The position numbers and the translations under genes are program-made. A stretch of 64,000 nt of DNA, taken from assembly GCA_947493495.1 (NCBI GenBank), contig CANLRN010000002.1, forward strand, positions 89,786-153,785. Direction: 5' to 3'. Source of the stretch: an uncultured Aquimarina sp. Lineage in GTDB: Bacteria; Bacteroidota; Bacteroidia; Flavobacteriales; Flavobacteriaceae. The notes beneath the pieces are model-generated. The model saw only the letters and a program-made list of their open reading frames with translations, ran no database searches and had not been told where the DNA came from. Each line of letters starts with the position of its first letter. Position 1 is the stretch's first letter. Of the stretch, positions 7,745-16,419 are shown in pieces.

Positions 7745-8671
7745 TTACGGATTAAAAGGTGAAAAATCTACAAACTCCCAATCTATTGCATTATGGTTTT
7801 GAGTCAGAATCCATTGGTCTGCTTTAAATAACCAGTAGCGCCCGGTTCCTGCAGTAATTTCTATATCTTTTTCTGTTTGTTGATCTAGTAATAAAGTTGC
7901 ATTCCCTGATAATTGTAGCGAATATCTTTTTTTAAAATCCATAAATACCAAACCACATTTTGGGTTCTGAAGAAAATTACCGAATGTATTAAATAGATTG
8001 TTACCTGTATAATCAGGTATTTTAAGCGTATCATCTTCTAGTAATTCGATAAAACCTTTGTTTCCTCCTCTATGAGAAGCATCCATGTCTCCAACTGCAT
8101 TTATACTTGCTAAGAAAAAGGTATCTGCTTCTTTAATCAATGTTTTATGCGAATTTTTCAATGTTTTTCCAGTCTCTTTTTGGACACCTAATTCTGATGG
8201 ATTCTTAATGATTTTAGGAACACGTTGCTGTATATATTTAGGGCAGTTAGAATATGCTTGTAAAACATTGATAATTAAAATATTATTCGATATATGTGCA
8301 GAACCATTAATTCTATATCGAGTACGAGAAACCGTATCAATCAATAGCATACCAATACGAGCTTCATTTTCTATATTCTGAAATAATATATCTGTTTTTG
8401 TACTTTTTAGTTTTTTAATATCAATATGAATTGTTTTTGATGAAGTTACTTTTATAACTCCTAATTCGCCAATAAGCATAGAAGCCCATATATTATCATT
8501 GTTATCAAGGGTACTAAGAATTAATGTTGTTTGATTTTCAATAAAATCAATCAGGTGATCCAATATATAGTCTTTAAATATTCGCTCTATCATTTTTAGA
8601 TTATGAGTAGCATTGTATTTTTTCTGAAGTGTTAATTCTCCCTCATGAAAAAGTTTAGTAAGAATAGACAT
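7745..8671 (-). CDS. Pyridoxamine 5'-phosphate oxidase-like flavin/nucleotide-binding protein
   Basis: The 308-residue product has two split-barrel-like halves. The first (about 45-145) contains TLILSTLDNNDNIWASMLIGELG. The second (about 180-290) contains FFLASINAVGDMDASHRGGNKGFIELL, followed by DYTGNNLFNTFGNFLQNPKCGLVFMDF, a motif set typical of the family annotated as pyridoxamine 5'-phosphate oxidase-related FMN-binding proteins. The conserved S-H-R-G-G and N-x-x-N-x-x-x-N-F regions are those used to hold FMN in this fold. No enzymatic reaction is established for this group. It is cytoplasmic and lies in the same direction as the DUF3179 gene, 121 bp away. Confidence 0.8.
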   Translation of the reverse strand: MSILTKLFHEGELTLQKKYNATHNLKMIERIFKDYILDHLIDFIENQTTLILSTLDNNDNIWASMLIGELGVIKVTSSKTIHIDIKKLKSTKTDILFQNIENEARIGMLLIDTVSRTRYRINGSAHISNNILIINVLQAYSNCPKYIQQRVPKIIKNPSELGVQKETGKTLKNSHKTLIKEADTFFLASINAVGDMDASHRGGNKGFIELLEDDTLKIPDYTGNNLFNTFGNFLQNPKCGLVFMDFKKRYSLQLSGNATLLLDQQTEKDIEITAGTGRYWLFKADQWILTQNHNAIDWEFVDFSPFNP

Positions 8672-8792
8672 ATAGTTGTTTTTTAAGAGTTATGATATGA
8701 AAAATTATTTTCAGACTGATTTATTGTTTTTGTTATTTTAATTTTTATTGTACAACTTAATTTTTATATTTTAAATGAATATAGAAAAGACT

Positions 8793-10169
8793 TTACTTGA
8801 TGAGTGTGACTTCGGGGAAAGCAGCCTTATATCCAAACCAAAAAGCGTTATGAGTAGGAAATCGTTCTAGGATTTCTTTAGTTTTTATATTTTCTAGTTT
8901 ATTTTCATAGAGTTTCCAAGTATTTCCTCCGATATCAGTAGCTTCTGATGCGCTGTTATACGATGTAAATTGATGATTTTGGGTAAAATAAACTCTATGC
9001 GCCCCACTTTTATCTGTGAAAACAGTGAATTTTTTGTTATTTATAGTGTTCGAATACATCTTGTTTTTTTGTAAAAATTTAGAAGATATTGCATAATTGT
9101 CATTAGTTTCTAGAGGAAGTCTGATGGCTAAAATTTCTTGTTTGTTTTTAAGTCTTTTATCGGTTTTAGGAACAGTAAACATTAAATCATCTGTAGAGAA
9201 GTATTCTTTATAAGCGATACCTTCATTATAATTTCGTTTATGACCTGTATTTATTGATAATACTGTAGTTTCTGGATGTAGTTTTTTCCAAGCTCCCCAA
9301 GTAGTAGTAACAACACTTAGGTATTCTAATTCAATTCCTTTGCCTACCAATGGGCCAATAACTGGTTTTCCCCAGAGCGTATTCCATAGAGATTGTGTTT
9401 TTTGATCATACATTAATTTATTAGATCGATATAAAAAACCACTGGTTCCTAATCGATATTGAACTCCATTTTTTTCTGTTTTGTATAAAATAACCGTACC
9501 GCATAAGGTACAGTATACTCCAGCAACTGGAATCCCTCCAACCGAATCAGTAAACATTTCGTGCCAAGCAAGAATTCGTTTCGGATAGGCACGAGTGTCT
9601 CCATTGATTGAAATACCAAAAACAATATCAGTGTCTTTTAAATACTTGGCGTTGGAGTTAGGTATCATTCTTGGATTTCTAAGTGGCGGGATTCCGTCTT
9701 GGATAACACCTCCCCATCTCACTTCATCCAATCGTATTGTAGATTGATCAGCTCTGCCTGTAAAATAGGTAGAGAATTTTCTATCAATGCTATGATGTAG
9801 GATAGACTTAAACGCATAGTATGTTGGATGGTAGGTAGGTGTTTTACTCCATATATATTCATACCATAGGTTAAAATCATATCCGTAGTGTTTTTTGGTC
9901 TTCTTTTTTAGGATGTTAAGTAGTTTAAATGATGTAGCGGTATTGTTTAAAAAATACAATGTTTCTACAGCTAAAATCTCAAAACTTTCTGACCAGTTTG
10001 TATCAATATAATTCAATGAATTTTTATGCGTAGCTTTTTCTGAAGAAGTAAAAAAATCAATGAAATATTCATAGTCTTGCTTGAGAAATACGTCTTGAGA
10101 ATGTTCTTGTGCCAGAAGAGGAATTCCTTGGAGCAGTAACAACATAATTATAGTTCTCATAAAGCTCAT
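8793..10169 (-). CDS. DUF3179 domain secreted protein
   Basis: The 458-residue product begins with a Sec signal peptide cleaved after about residue 20 (LLLLQGIPLLA). The body contains the DUF3179 signature: the DTRAYPKRILAWHEM segment (191-205), YCTLCGT (219-225) and SLWNTLWGKPVIGPL. DUF3179 proteins occur across bacteria and archaea as exported proteins of unknown function; the paired Cys in YCTLCG suggest a metal site or disulfide. The N-terminal 130 residues are helical and not recognised. It is possibly cotranscribed with the downstream flavin-binding-like gene. A 58-bp gap separates it from the ABC transporter upstream. Confidence 0.85.
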   Translation of the reverse strand: MSFMRTIIMLLLLQGIPLLAQEHSQDVFLKQDYEYFIDFFTSSEKATHKNSLNYIDTNWSESFEILAVETLYFLNNTATSFKLLNILKKKTKKHYGYDFNLWYEYIWSKTPTYHPTYYAFKSILHHSIDRKFSTYFTGRADQSTIRLDEVRWGGVIQDGIPPLRNPRMIPNSNAKYLKDTDIVFGISINGDTRAYPKRILAWHEMFTDSVGGIPVAGVYCTLCGTVILYKTEKNGVQYRLGTSGFLYRSNKLMYDQKTQSLWNTLWGKPVIGPLVGKGIELEYLSVVTTTWGAWKKLHPETTVLSINTGHKRNYNEGIAYKEYFSTDDLMFTVPKTDKRLKNKQEILAIRLPLETNDNYAISSKFLQKNKMYSNTINNKKFTVFTDKSGAHRVYFTQNHQFTSYNSASEATDIGGNTWKLYENKLENIKTKEILERFPTHNAFWFGYKAAFPEVTLIK

Positions 10170-10227
10170 TTTTTAATAAGTCGGATGAGAAAACGTATTT
10201 CGACATTTTTAAGGAAATTTTAGCGAT

Positions 10228-12006
10228 CTAAATTCTAGCTTGATAGGTGTACAGATCAAAATATCTTCCTTCAGCAGCAATCAGCTGTTCGTGTGTGCCT
10301 CGCTCAGCAATTTTGCCTGACTCAATTACCAGTATCTGATCTGCTTTTTTGATTGTGCTTAATCGATGCGCAATAACAAAAGTAGTTCTGCCTTTCATTA
10401 ATTCTGCTAAGCTTTTTTGGATCAGAGCTTCACTCTCAGTATCCAGATTAGAGGTGGCTTCGTCTAGGATGATAATTTTGGGATCTGCCAGAATAGCTCT
10501 TGCAATAGCAATTCGTTGGCGTTGCCCACCGGATAATTTTACACCTCTTTCTCCGATTAACGTATTTAACCCCTTCTCAAAACGGTCTGTAAATTCATCT
10601 ACATATGCTGCTTTTACTGCTAGTTGTAGTTGTTCTTCTGTGGCATTAGGCCTTGGAAATAATATATTCTCTCTAATAGTACCTTCAAATAAAAATTCAT
10701 CTTGTAATACGACTCCTAGATTGCGACGGTAACTACTAAGATTTACTTTAGAAATATCATGGCTATCGATGGTAATAAGGCCCGATTCTGGATTCAGGAA
10801 TGTGGCAGACAATCCTGCAATAGTAGACTTACCAGAACCAGAACTTCCTACTAAGGCAGTCACCGTACCAGAAGCTGCTCTAAAATTAATATCATGTAAT
10901 ACTTGTTTTCCTTTTTCATAAGAAAAGGATACATTGTCGAATATAATATCACCTTTAATGTTTTCTAACTGTATGGTTCTGTTCTCTGGATCTTCTTCAG
11001 GATCCATATTCATTAATTCTTCGGTACGGTCAAGACCAGCAAGGGCTTCAGTGAGTTGACTACCAATATTACTCATTTGTACGATTGGAGCAATCATAAA
11101 TGCCAAATACATGGTGAATGATAAAAATTGACCAGCTGTCATAGCTCCTTCCATCATGTAGTATCCACCAATTCCCATTATCCCTGTTGTAGCTATACCT
11201 GCTAATAAAAATGTAGAAGAGCTAGTCATTAAGGCAGTAGCGGTTAAACTCTTTTTTACATTTTGAAATAAACGATCTACACCTTCTTCAAAAACCTTAC
11301 TTTCTTGCTCTTCGGCACCAAAGCCTTTAATAACTCTTACTCCAGCAAGTGTCTCGGTTAATCTTCCTTTTACTTGAGCATTAATTTCTCCTCTAACTCT
11401 AAAAATTGGACGGATATATTTAAAAGCTTTTAAGGCTACGATACCAAATAAAGTAATAGGAATAAGTACAAAAAGTGTCATCCATCCATTTATGTTAACA
11501 AGTAACACCACAGATATAATAGCCGTAAATATCCCGCCTACTAATTGAACCAGCCCCGTTCCGATTAAATTACGAACACCCTCGACATCACTCATGATTC
11601 TGGAAACTAAGCCGCCTGATTTGGTATTATCAAAAAAACTGATTGGTAATGTCAATACTTTTTTCTGTACTTGGGCTCTAAGCTCAGAGATTAAAAACTG
11701 TGCTTGAACGCTTAAAACTCGGGTTAATAAAAAAGAGGTAGTTGCCTGGATTAATATTGCAGATCCTACGATGGTAAGTAGCTCATATAATTGCCCCATA
11801 TCTTTACTTGGTACTACATCATCTAATAAAGCTTTGCTTTTCCAAGGTAAAATCAAACCAGCAACTCTATTAAAAAAAATTAGAATAAGTCCAATGAAAA
11901 CTAAACCTCGCCGTGGCCAGATAATTGTTTTAAAAGCCTTAACGATAGTGACTTTTGGTTTCTTTTTGTTTTTTTGATTAGATGGGGATGTTGCAAATTC
12001 TCTCAT
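10228..12006 (-). CDS. ABC exporter, MsbA-like half-transporter (fused TM and ATPase)
   Basis: The 592-residue protein fuses a six-helix type-IV ABC membrane domain (about 30-330) to an ATPase domain (about 350-590), the layout of MsbA/BmrA-type homodimeric exporters. The Walker A motif GSSGSGKST is at 387-395, the Q-loop is in VVLQDEFLF, the signature LSGGQ is at 491-495, Walker B IIILDEATS is at 511-519, and the H-loop is in IAHRLSTI. The N-terminus is rich in Lys. Lipids or amphipathic drugs are plausible cargo, but the substrate is unknown. It precedes the DUF3179 gene in the same direction. Confidence 0.93.
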   Translation of the reverse strand: MREFATSPSNQKNKKKPKVTIVKAFKTIIWPRRGLVFIGLILIFFNRVAGLILPWKSKALLDDVVPSKDMGQLYELLTIVGSAILIQATTSFLLTRVLSVQAQFLISELRAQVQKKVLTLPISFFDNTKSGGLVSRIMSDVEGVRNLIGTGLVQLVGGIFTAIISVVLLVNINGWMTLFVLIPITLFGIVALKAFKYIRPIFRVRGEINAQVKGRLTETLAGVRVIKGFGAEEQESKVFEEGVDRLFQNVKKSLTATALMTSSSTFLLAGIATTGIMGIGGYYMMEGAMTAGQFLSFTMYLAFMIAPIVQMSNIGSQLTEALAGLDRTEELMNMDPEEDPENRTIQLENIKGDIIFDNVSFSYEKGKQVLHDINFRAASGTVTALVGSSGSGKSTIAGLSATFLNPESGLITIDSHDISKVNLSSYRRNLGVVLQDEFLFEGTIRENILFPRPNATEEQLQLAVKAAYVDEFTDRFEKGLNTLIGERGVKLSGGQRQRIAIARAILADPKIIILDEATSNLDTESEALIQKSLAELMKGRTTFVIAHRLSTIKKADQILVIESGKIAERGTHEQLIAAEGRYFDLYTYQARI

Positions 12007-12053
12007 TGTTAATTTTTAGCTTCAAAAAAAGCAATTCTATAGTATTATAAATG

Positions 12054-12336
12054 CTAATTTCCAGATAGTTCATGACTAGAAATGACAATCTTTAGACTGG
12101 AATAGGTTTTCTTAATTTCAGGAACTGTGCTTGACCATTTTGATATAGTGGCATCAATCAGATTTCTTTTTTTTACCTCCATGCTTTTAATCATGCATTC
12201 ACCAAAAATGATTTCCTCATCAGTAAAATAAGAAACAATGCTATATGAACTATGTGCTTCTGCAAAATATGAATTATAAATGACTTTTTCCTAAGGTTAA
12301 TTCTAGATAGTCCTTAAAAACTACATCAGGTCTCAT
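12054..12336 (-). pseudogene. Small hypothetical gene broken by a 1-bp frameshift
   Basis: From the ATG at 12336 the minus strand reads MRPDVVFKDYLELTLGKSHL and stops. One frame over, the reading continues cleanly (VIYNSYFAEAHSSYSIVSYF, later FGECMIKSMEVKKRNLIDAT and SSTVPEIKKTYSSLKIVISS) to a stop at 12054. The two halves join at a run of five A residues near 12284-12288 (minus strand GGAAAAAGTC), where removing one A restores a product of about 93 residues. It could be a recent mutation, a sequencing error in the homopolymer, or less likely programmed slippage. I do not recognise the family. It fills most of the gap between the ABC exporter and the next cassette. Confidence 0.55.
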
Positions 12337-12364
12337 ATATCTTTTTTTTAAAGAGTTTTAGGGA

Positions 12365-12706
12365 TTAATATTCAATATATTCAGAAGTACCTTTTTTATT
12401 TTCTTCATCTAGCCATTGCCAGTTTAATGATAATTTGATTTTACTTTTTTTAGTCAAGCTAATATCAGCGATTGCTTTTCCTGATTTTAATTCATTTTCA
12501 GTAGTTAGACACTGATACCGCATGATAAGCTGGTTATTACTAAGATATCCAATGATTTTACCATATCTGATGGTTCCACCAGAATAATCGGCCGTTACCA
12601 AATCTCCATCTTGTTTATATTCAAAAACAGTTTCAGAATTTACGGCACCATTTTTAGAGTTTTCTATAAGAAGGAATTTCCTGTTGTTTAAGTTGATATC
12701 TTTCAC
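12365..12706 (-). CDS. Small beta-strand protein of a flavobacterial family (function unknown)
   Basis: The 113-residue protein is almost all beta strand: ETVFEYKQDGDLVTADYSGG, then TIRYGKIIGYLSNNQLIMRYQCL and LSLNWQWLDEENKKGTS. The repeated pattern (strand, G-x-I turn, strand, then a W-x-W end) is that of a small cytoplasmic family often labelled n-acetylglutamate synthase in automatic annotation. Nothing here resembles a GNAT or kinase-like synthase, so that name is not supported. Its start overlaps the stop of the YdjM-like gene by 4 bp, so it is the last gene of a translationally coupled three-gene cassette (13850 to 12365). Confidence 0.8.
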   Translation of the reverse strand: MKDINLNNRKFLLIENSKNGAVNSETVFEYKQDGDLVTADYSGGTIRYGKIIGYLSNNQLIMRYQCLTTENELKSGKAIADISLTKKSKIKLSLNWQWLDEENKKGTSEYIEY

Positions 12707-13236
12707 CTTTTCTTTCTAAAAAATGTTACTGCTAAGATATAAATACTGAATGGAATTCCGATCCAGATTAATTCACTTAATAATACTTTAATACCCCGAA
12801 TATTAAAGAACTTACTAGCGCCAATAGGCGATACTTGTATCGGTCGCCAAGGAAAGAAATACCTGGAGTCATCAAAAGGGGAGAAGAATGCTATTCCTAG
12901 ACCGCCAGAAGTCATCGCATCAAGAACTCCGTGAGAAGCGGTACAAATTGTAAAATATAGAATAAGTAACAACCCTGCTTTAGAATTTAGTCTTTTAGAG
13001 TAAAATATAAGTGTTACCAGAAGGCCTAACAATACGGCAAACACCAATGAATGTGAAAACCCTCGATGTCCCCAAAACCCTTCATAAGGAATACCTATAG
13101 CAAAACTGATGACATCTGCATCGGGGATGATAGCGCAGATGGTCCCTAAGACCCAAAATTTCCAAGTCTTAATTTCTTTAGAAAAACTTTTGCCTAGAGC
13201 GTATGCTGCGAATGCATGTCCGAAGATTGATGCCAT
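12703..13236 (-). CDS. Membrane-bound metal-dependent hydrolase, YdjM/DUF457 family
   Basis: The 177-residue integral membrane protein has about four helices and the conserved histidines and aspartates of the DUF457/YdjM family: GHAFAAYALGK near the start, IPDAD at 37-41, GHRGFSHS at 56-63, SHGVLDAMTSG at 101-111 and FPWRPI at 128-133. These positions resemble the metal site of phospholipase C/S1-P1-like enzymes, and the family is annotated as inner-membrane metal-dependent hydrolases without a defined substrate. It overlaps its neighbours by 4 bp downstream and 1 bp upstream, so the three genes are surely one operon. Confidence 0.88.
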   Translation of the reverse strand: MASIFGHAFAAYALGKSFSKEIKTWKFWVLGTICAIIPDADVISFAIGIPYEGFWGHRGFSHSLVFAVLLGLLVTLIFYSKRLNSKAGLLLILYFTICTASHGVLDAMTSGGLGIAFFSPFDDSRYFFPWRPIQVSPIGASKFFNIRGIKVLLSELIWIGIPFSIYILAVTFFRKKR

Positions 13237-13850
13237 TAATCAGATTGTTCTATATGATGAATTGTCTTAATGTTTCCTGAAATAGGTGAAATAGATACTT
13301 TTTTTTCGTTTTCTAATACATAAAATATATATAAGCTATTTAATTCAATTAACTTTACTTTTTGCATTTTTCCATCAGTAAATTCGATTAATTTATTGAC
13401 TTTAAAATCTCTGTTTTTAATAGTATTATTAAGTTCCAGACCTTGCCCTATAGCATAGCCTATATAAAAGCCTAGAGTACTTATAATTAGTATTAAAAAT
13501 TTAGTAGATTGTAAGAAAGTGTAATGTTTCTTTAGCTTTAATTCTTTTTCTTTGGGAATTTCTTTTTTCAGTTTCTTTTTAATTCGTTTTTGTAACCACC
13601 ATATAAATAGAAACATAAGTGACAGATAACCAATTATAAATAATGGAATTTTAATGTTCTCTGTCAAAATGGCTATAGGACTTAGCAAAATATCTAATAG
13701 CGTAGAGTATTTAATAATATTTATCCCTAAAAAAGAATAGAAAATAGAATAGCTTAACGTGCCTAAAATTAATAGGTATAAATAGGATAGGTATATGTAT
13801 TCTTGGATACTCCCCTTAAGGAAAGTAGATTTTTTTATATTCCCAATCAT
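13236..13850 (-). CDS. Hypothetical membrane protein with three to four helices
   Basis: The 204-residue protein has hydrophobic segments at about 18-45 (YIYLSYLYLLILGTLSYSIF), 68-84 (LFIIGYLSLMFLFIWWL) and 112-132 (FLILIISTLGFYIGYAIG). A Lys/Glu-rich stretch (KRIKKKLKKEIPKEKELKLKK) separates the second from the third. The C-terminal 70 residues look like a small soluble beta domain (VNKLIEFTDGKMQKVKLIEL). I do not recognise the family. It is first in the cassette and overlaps the YdjM-like gene by one base (stop/start). It lies 30 bp downstream of the DEAD-box gene, so it may be read from that promoter. Confidence 0.7.
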   Translation of the reverse strand: MIGNIKKSTFLKGSIQEYIYLSYLYLLILGTLSYSIFYSFLGINIIKYSTLLDILLSPIAILTENIKIPLFIIGYLSLMFLFIWWLQKRIKKKLKKEIPKEKELKLKKHYTFLQSTKFLILIISTLGFYIGYAIGQGLELNNTIKNRDFKVNKLIEFTDGKMQKVKLIELNSLYIFYVLENEKKVSISPISGNIKTIHHIEQSD

Positions 13851-13880
13851 TAGTTGCTTGTATTTTTTAGTAAAAACATA

Positions 13881-15239
13881 TTATTTTTTCTTCTTTTTAT
13901 GTTTCAGATTATAGGTTTTATCACCTTTGGTTTTAGGTTTTTTGTACTTTTTTTTAATTTCACGTTTGTATTTCCCTCCTAGATTTACCTTTTTATTTTT
14001 TTCTTTCTTTTCGTGAAAAGATGCTCCTGCTTCATCATCATTAGGGCGTTTATGAGGATTGTATATTTCTTTTATCTTAGGTTGCTCTTCGGGGGTAAGT
14101 AGCTGAGAGATTTCTACACTATTGGGTAATGGAAGTTTTTCTATCTCCATCTCCATTAGATCCTCAATGCAATCTAGATAATTTTGTTCTTTTTCTGTAG
14201 TAAGAACAATAGAGACTCCTTCTTTTTCAGCTCTTCCTGTTCTACCGATACGGTGCATATAATTTTCTGGATATTCTGGAGTGTCTAGATTGATTACCTG
14301 ACTTACATTATCAATATCGAGACCTCTAGCCATCACATCGGTAGCAATCAGAATTCGGTTATTTCCATTTCTAAACTGTTCAATACTTCGCAAACGATAG
14401 TTTTGGGTCTTGTTAGAATGGATAATACATATCTCATCGGGATAGGTTTTCTCTAATGCATCAAATAAACGATCCGCAATTTTTTTGTACCCTACAAATA
14501 TGAGCGTCTTATGATAGGTGTCTTTATCTTGTAGTAAATATGCTAATAGGTTAACTTTGGTATAAAAATTAGGAACTTTATAGCCGAATTGCTTGATGTT
14601 TTCTAGAGGTGTACCACTTTTGGCAACAGATATTCTCTGAGGAGTTGTAAAAATTTCGCTAATTATTTGATCTACGTGATCGGTCATCGTAGCAGAAAAC
14701 ATAATATTTTGCCGTTGCCGTGGTAATATATCAAAAATGTTCATTAGTTGATGTCTAAATCCTAAATCCAGCATTACATCCACTTCATCAATCACTATTT
14801 TCTGAATAGATTTTAATTGGAGCGCTCTACTTACTGCAAGATCATATAATCTCCCCGGTGTAGCTACTACGATATCTAACCCTTCAGATACGGCTTGTTT
14901 TTGTGTGTTGATATTTGTTCCACCATACACTCCACAAATACGAATATTGATGTAGGTGGTTAACTTTTCTATTTCATCTACTACCTGAACCACCAGTTCT
15001 CTGGTAGGAACTATTATTAATACTCTGGGATTTTGCTGTACAGAATATTTTAACATCCTTAGAATTGGTAACATATACCCATATGTCTTACCAGTACCTG
15101 TTTGTGCAATACCTACTACATCTTTCCCAGACATTACTACAGAAAATGCCTGCTCTTGGATAGGAGTAGGGGTTTCAAACCCTAAATCATCTAGGGCATT
15201 AATAAGTGGTGTACTTAAATTTAAATCTCGAAAGGTCAA
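13881..15239 (-). CDS. DEAD-box ATP-dependent RNA helicase
   Basis: This superfamily 2 RNA helicase remodels RNA structure, probably in ribosome assembly or mRNA turnover. The 452 residues contain the motifs in order: Q motif (FETPTPIQEQAF, 21-32), motif I AQTGTGKT (45-52), Ia PTREL, Ib TPGRL, motif II written DEVD rather than DEAD, motif III SAT, and the C-terminal RecA domain ending in HRIGRTGR. The last 60 residues are a Lys-rich basic tail (KYKREIKKKYKKPK), a common RNA-binding extension. A near-perfect -7 element is just upstream, giving a leader of about 12 nt. Confidence 0.93.
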   Translation of the reverse strand: MTFRDLNLSTPLINALDDLGFETPTPIQEQAFSVVMSGKDVVGIAQTGTGKTYGYMLPILRMLKYSVQQNPRVLIIVPTRELVVQVVDEIEKLTTYINIRICGVYGGTNINTQKQAVSEGLDIVVATPGRLYDLAVSRALQLKSIQKIVIDEVDVMLDLGFRHQLMNIFDILPRQRQNIMFSATMTDHVDQIISEIFTTPQRISVAKSGTPLENIKQFGYKVPNFYTKVNLLAYLLQDKDTYHKTLIFVGYKKIADRLFDALEKTYPDEICIIHSNKTQNYRLRSIEQFRNGNNRILIATDVMARGLDIDNVSQVINLDTPEYPENYMHRIGRTGRAEKEGVSIVLTTEKEQNYLDCIEDLMEMEIEKLPLPNSVEISQLLTPEEQPKIKEIYNPHKRPNDDEAGASFHEKKEKNKKVNLGGKYKREIKKKYKKPKTKGDKTYNLKHKKKKK

Positions 15240-15256
15240 TTGATTTCATTTTTATG

Positions 15257-15264
15257 CAAAGGTA
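15257..15264 (-). promoter_or_regulatory. -7 promoter element for the DEAD-box gene
   Basis: Plus-strand CAAAGGTA is TACCTTTG on the minus strand, an exact match to TAnnTTTG. It predicts a start of transcription about 10-12 nt before the ATG at 15239. No clear TTG is found at the expected upstream distance. The rest of 15240-15527 has only a short hairpin at 15421-15438 (ATGAAGTT/AACTTCAT). Confidence 0.5.
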
Positions 15265-15527
15265 TGCTTATTTCTAAGATTGAATAACGAATCTTCTTGA
15301 CATACAATGAAATGAATGTTGTTTGTATAAAATTAAGAATTGAAGTGGTTTAAACTTTTTTGATTTAAGTGAAAAATAGTGGTTTTGTTTTTAGATGAAA
15401 CAATTTTTTAGTTTCATAGCTATGAAGTTAAAACTTCATTAATAAGTAGTGCCAAATCATAATTTGAGTCTTTTCTATCATGATCTGAATGTATTTTTGA
15501 AGTATCAATTTAAAAAAAACACAAATC

Positions 15528-16304
15528 ATGTTATCAACAAAAATCTCATTTAAAACTGTATTTTTAATAAGCTTCACTTTTTTATGTATAAGTTCTTGTA
15601 GTGAAGACTCATCAAGCGATGATCAAAAGCCTAATGAAATTGTCGTCGAAGATTTTGCCAATTTTGAAAAGGATCCAAAATTAATAGAATACGTTGATGA
15701 AATGGCAATTAATTTGGATCAGCGATTTGATCTCCCTAAGGTAGACCTTACTACTGCGTCACGACTAGCAGAAATTATAGAATTGACAGAAACGCAAAAA
15801 GAAGAATTGGCTATTGCATTAGGTTTTGATTCTTCAAATCAAATGGAAGAATATAATCAGGGAAGGATTAAAAAATGGCAACAATTAGAAACACGTTTTG
15901 ATCTTAAAAATCAAAAAGAAGATGATGTTAATGAAGTAATAACCGACGTTTTTATGGAGTTAATAGAAAGAGTAGCAAATAAAAACCCAAATAAGTTAGA
16001 TACTTCTAAAGGACCTATGGATTGGTGGTGCACAGAGTGTTATATACCATATAGAAACCGAACAAAGGAGAGAGTTCGTAGACGCAGTGATCGGGCAAAA
16101 TCATGTTTAGAACAATTTGAGTTAAATGGTGACGATGAACAGTTTTTTAAATGCAATACAAGAAATAGGAGAATAGATGATGTTATATTACTTCGAAATC
16201 ATTTTAATATGATTTGTTGTTTTTATGAACAGTGTGGTATTGCTTATATTGATGATATTTATAATTATTGTGAAGAACCTGATGAACAAATACCTACATC
16301 ATAA
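15528..16304 (+). CDS. Lipoprotein with an eight-cysteine C-terminal domain
   Basis: The 258-residue product has a lipoprotein signal with lipobox ISSC (Cys24) followed by an acidic spacer (SEDSSSDDQ). Residues of about 40-150 look helical and charged, without cysteine. The last 95 residues carry eight cysteines (WWCTEC, KSC, FKC, MICC, EQC, NYC), an even number suited to four disulfides or a metal site. I know no family with this pattern. The spacing of WWCTEC and the basic KERVRRRSDRAK helix between the Cys pairs might mark a small secreted domain. It is monocistronic and followed by a good terminator. Confidence 0.75.
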   Translation: MLSTKISFKTVFLISFTFLCISSCSEDSSSDDQKPNEIVVEDFANFEKDPKLIEYVDEMAINLDQRFDLPKVDLTTASRLAEIIELTETQKEELAIALGFDSSNQMEEYNQGRIKKWQQLETRFDLKNQKEDDVNEVITDVFMELIERVANKNPNKLDTSKGPMDWWCTECYIPYRNRTKERVRRRSDRAKSCLEQFELNGDDEQFFKCNTRNRRIDDVILLRNHFNMICCFYEQCGIAYIDDIYNYCEEPDEQIPTS

Positions 16305-16329
16305 TTTCTATAATTAAAAAAGCATAAGA

Positions 16330-16366
16330 AACACCTATTGGTTACAATAACTATAGGTGTTTTTTA
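16330..16366 (+). terminator. Intrinsic terminator after the Cys-rich lipoprotein
   Basis: AACACCTAT (16330-16338) pairs exactly with ATAGGTGTT (16353-16361), with a 14-nt loop and a following T run. It separates the lipoprotein from the reductase-pabB unit. Confidence 0.8.
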
Positions 16367-16367
16367 T

Positions 16368-16400
16368 TTGAAGAATTTATAATGATTTTACTTACTTTTG
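16368..16400 (+). promoter_or_regulatory. Bacteroidota-type promoter for the reductase-pabB operon
   Basis: TTG at 16368-16370 and TACTTTTG at 16393-16400 match TTG...TAnnTTTG, with 22 nt between. The second element is an exact match and lies 19 nt before the ATG at 16420. Confidence 0.6.
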
Positions 16401-16419
16401 ATTTTCTAATAAATCAATT

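Noticed and set aside
12365..12706. N-acetylglutamate synthase label
   Set aside because: The protein is a 113-residue all-beta protein without acetyltransferase or kinase-like motifs.
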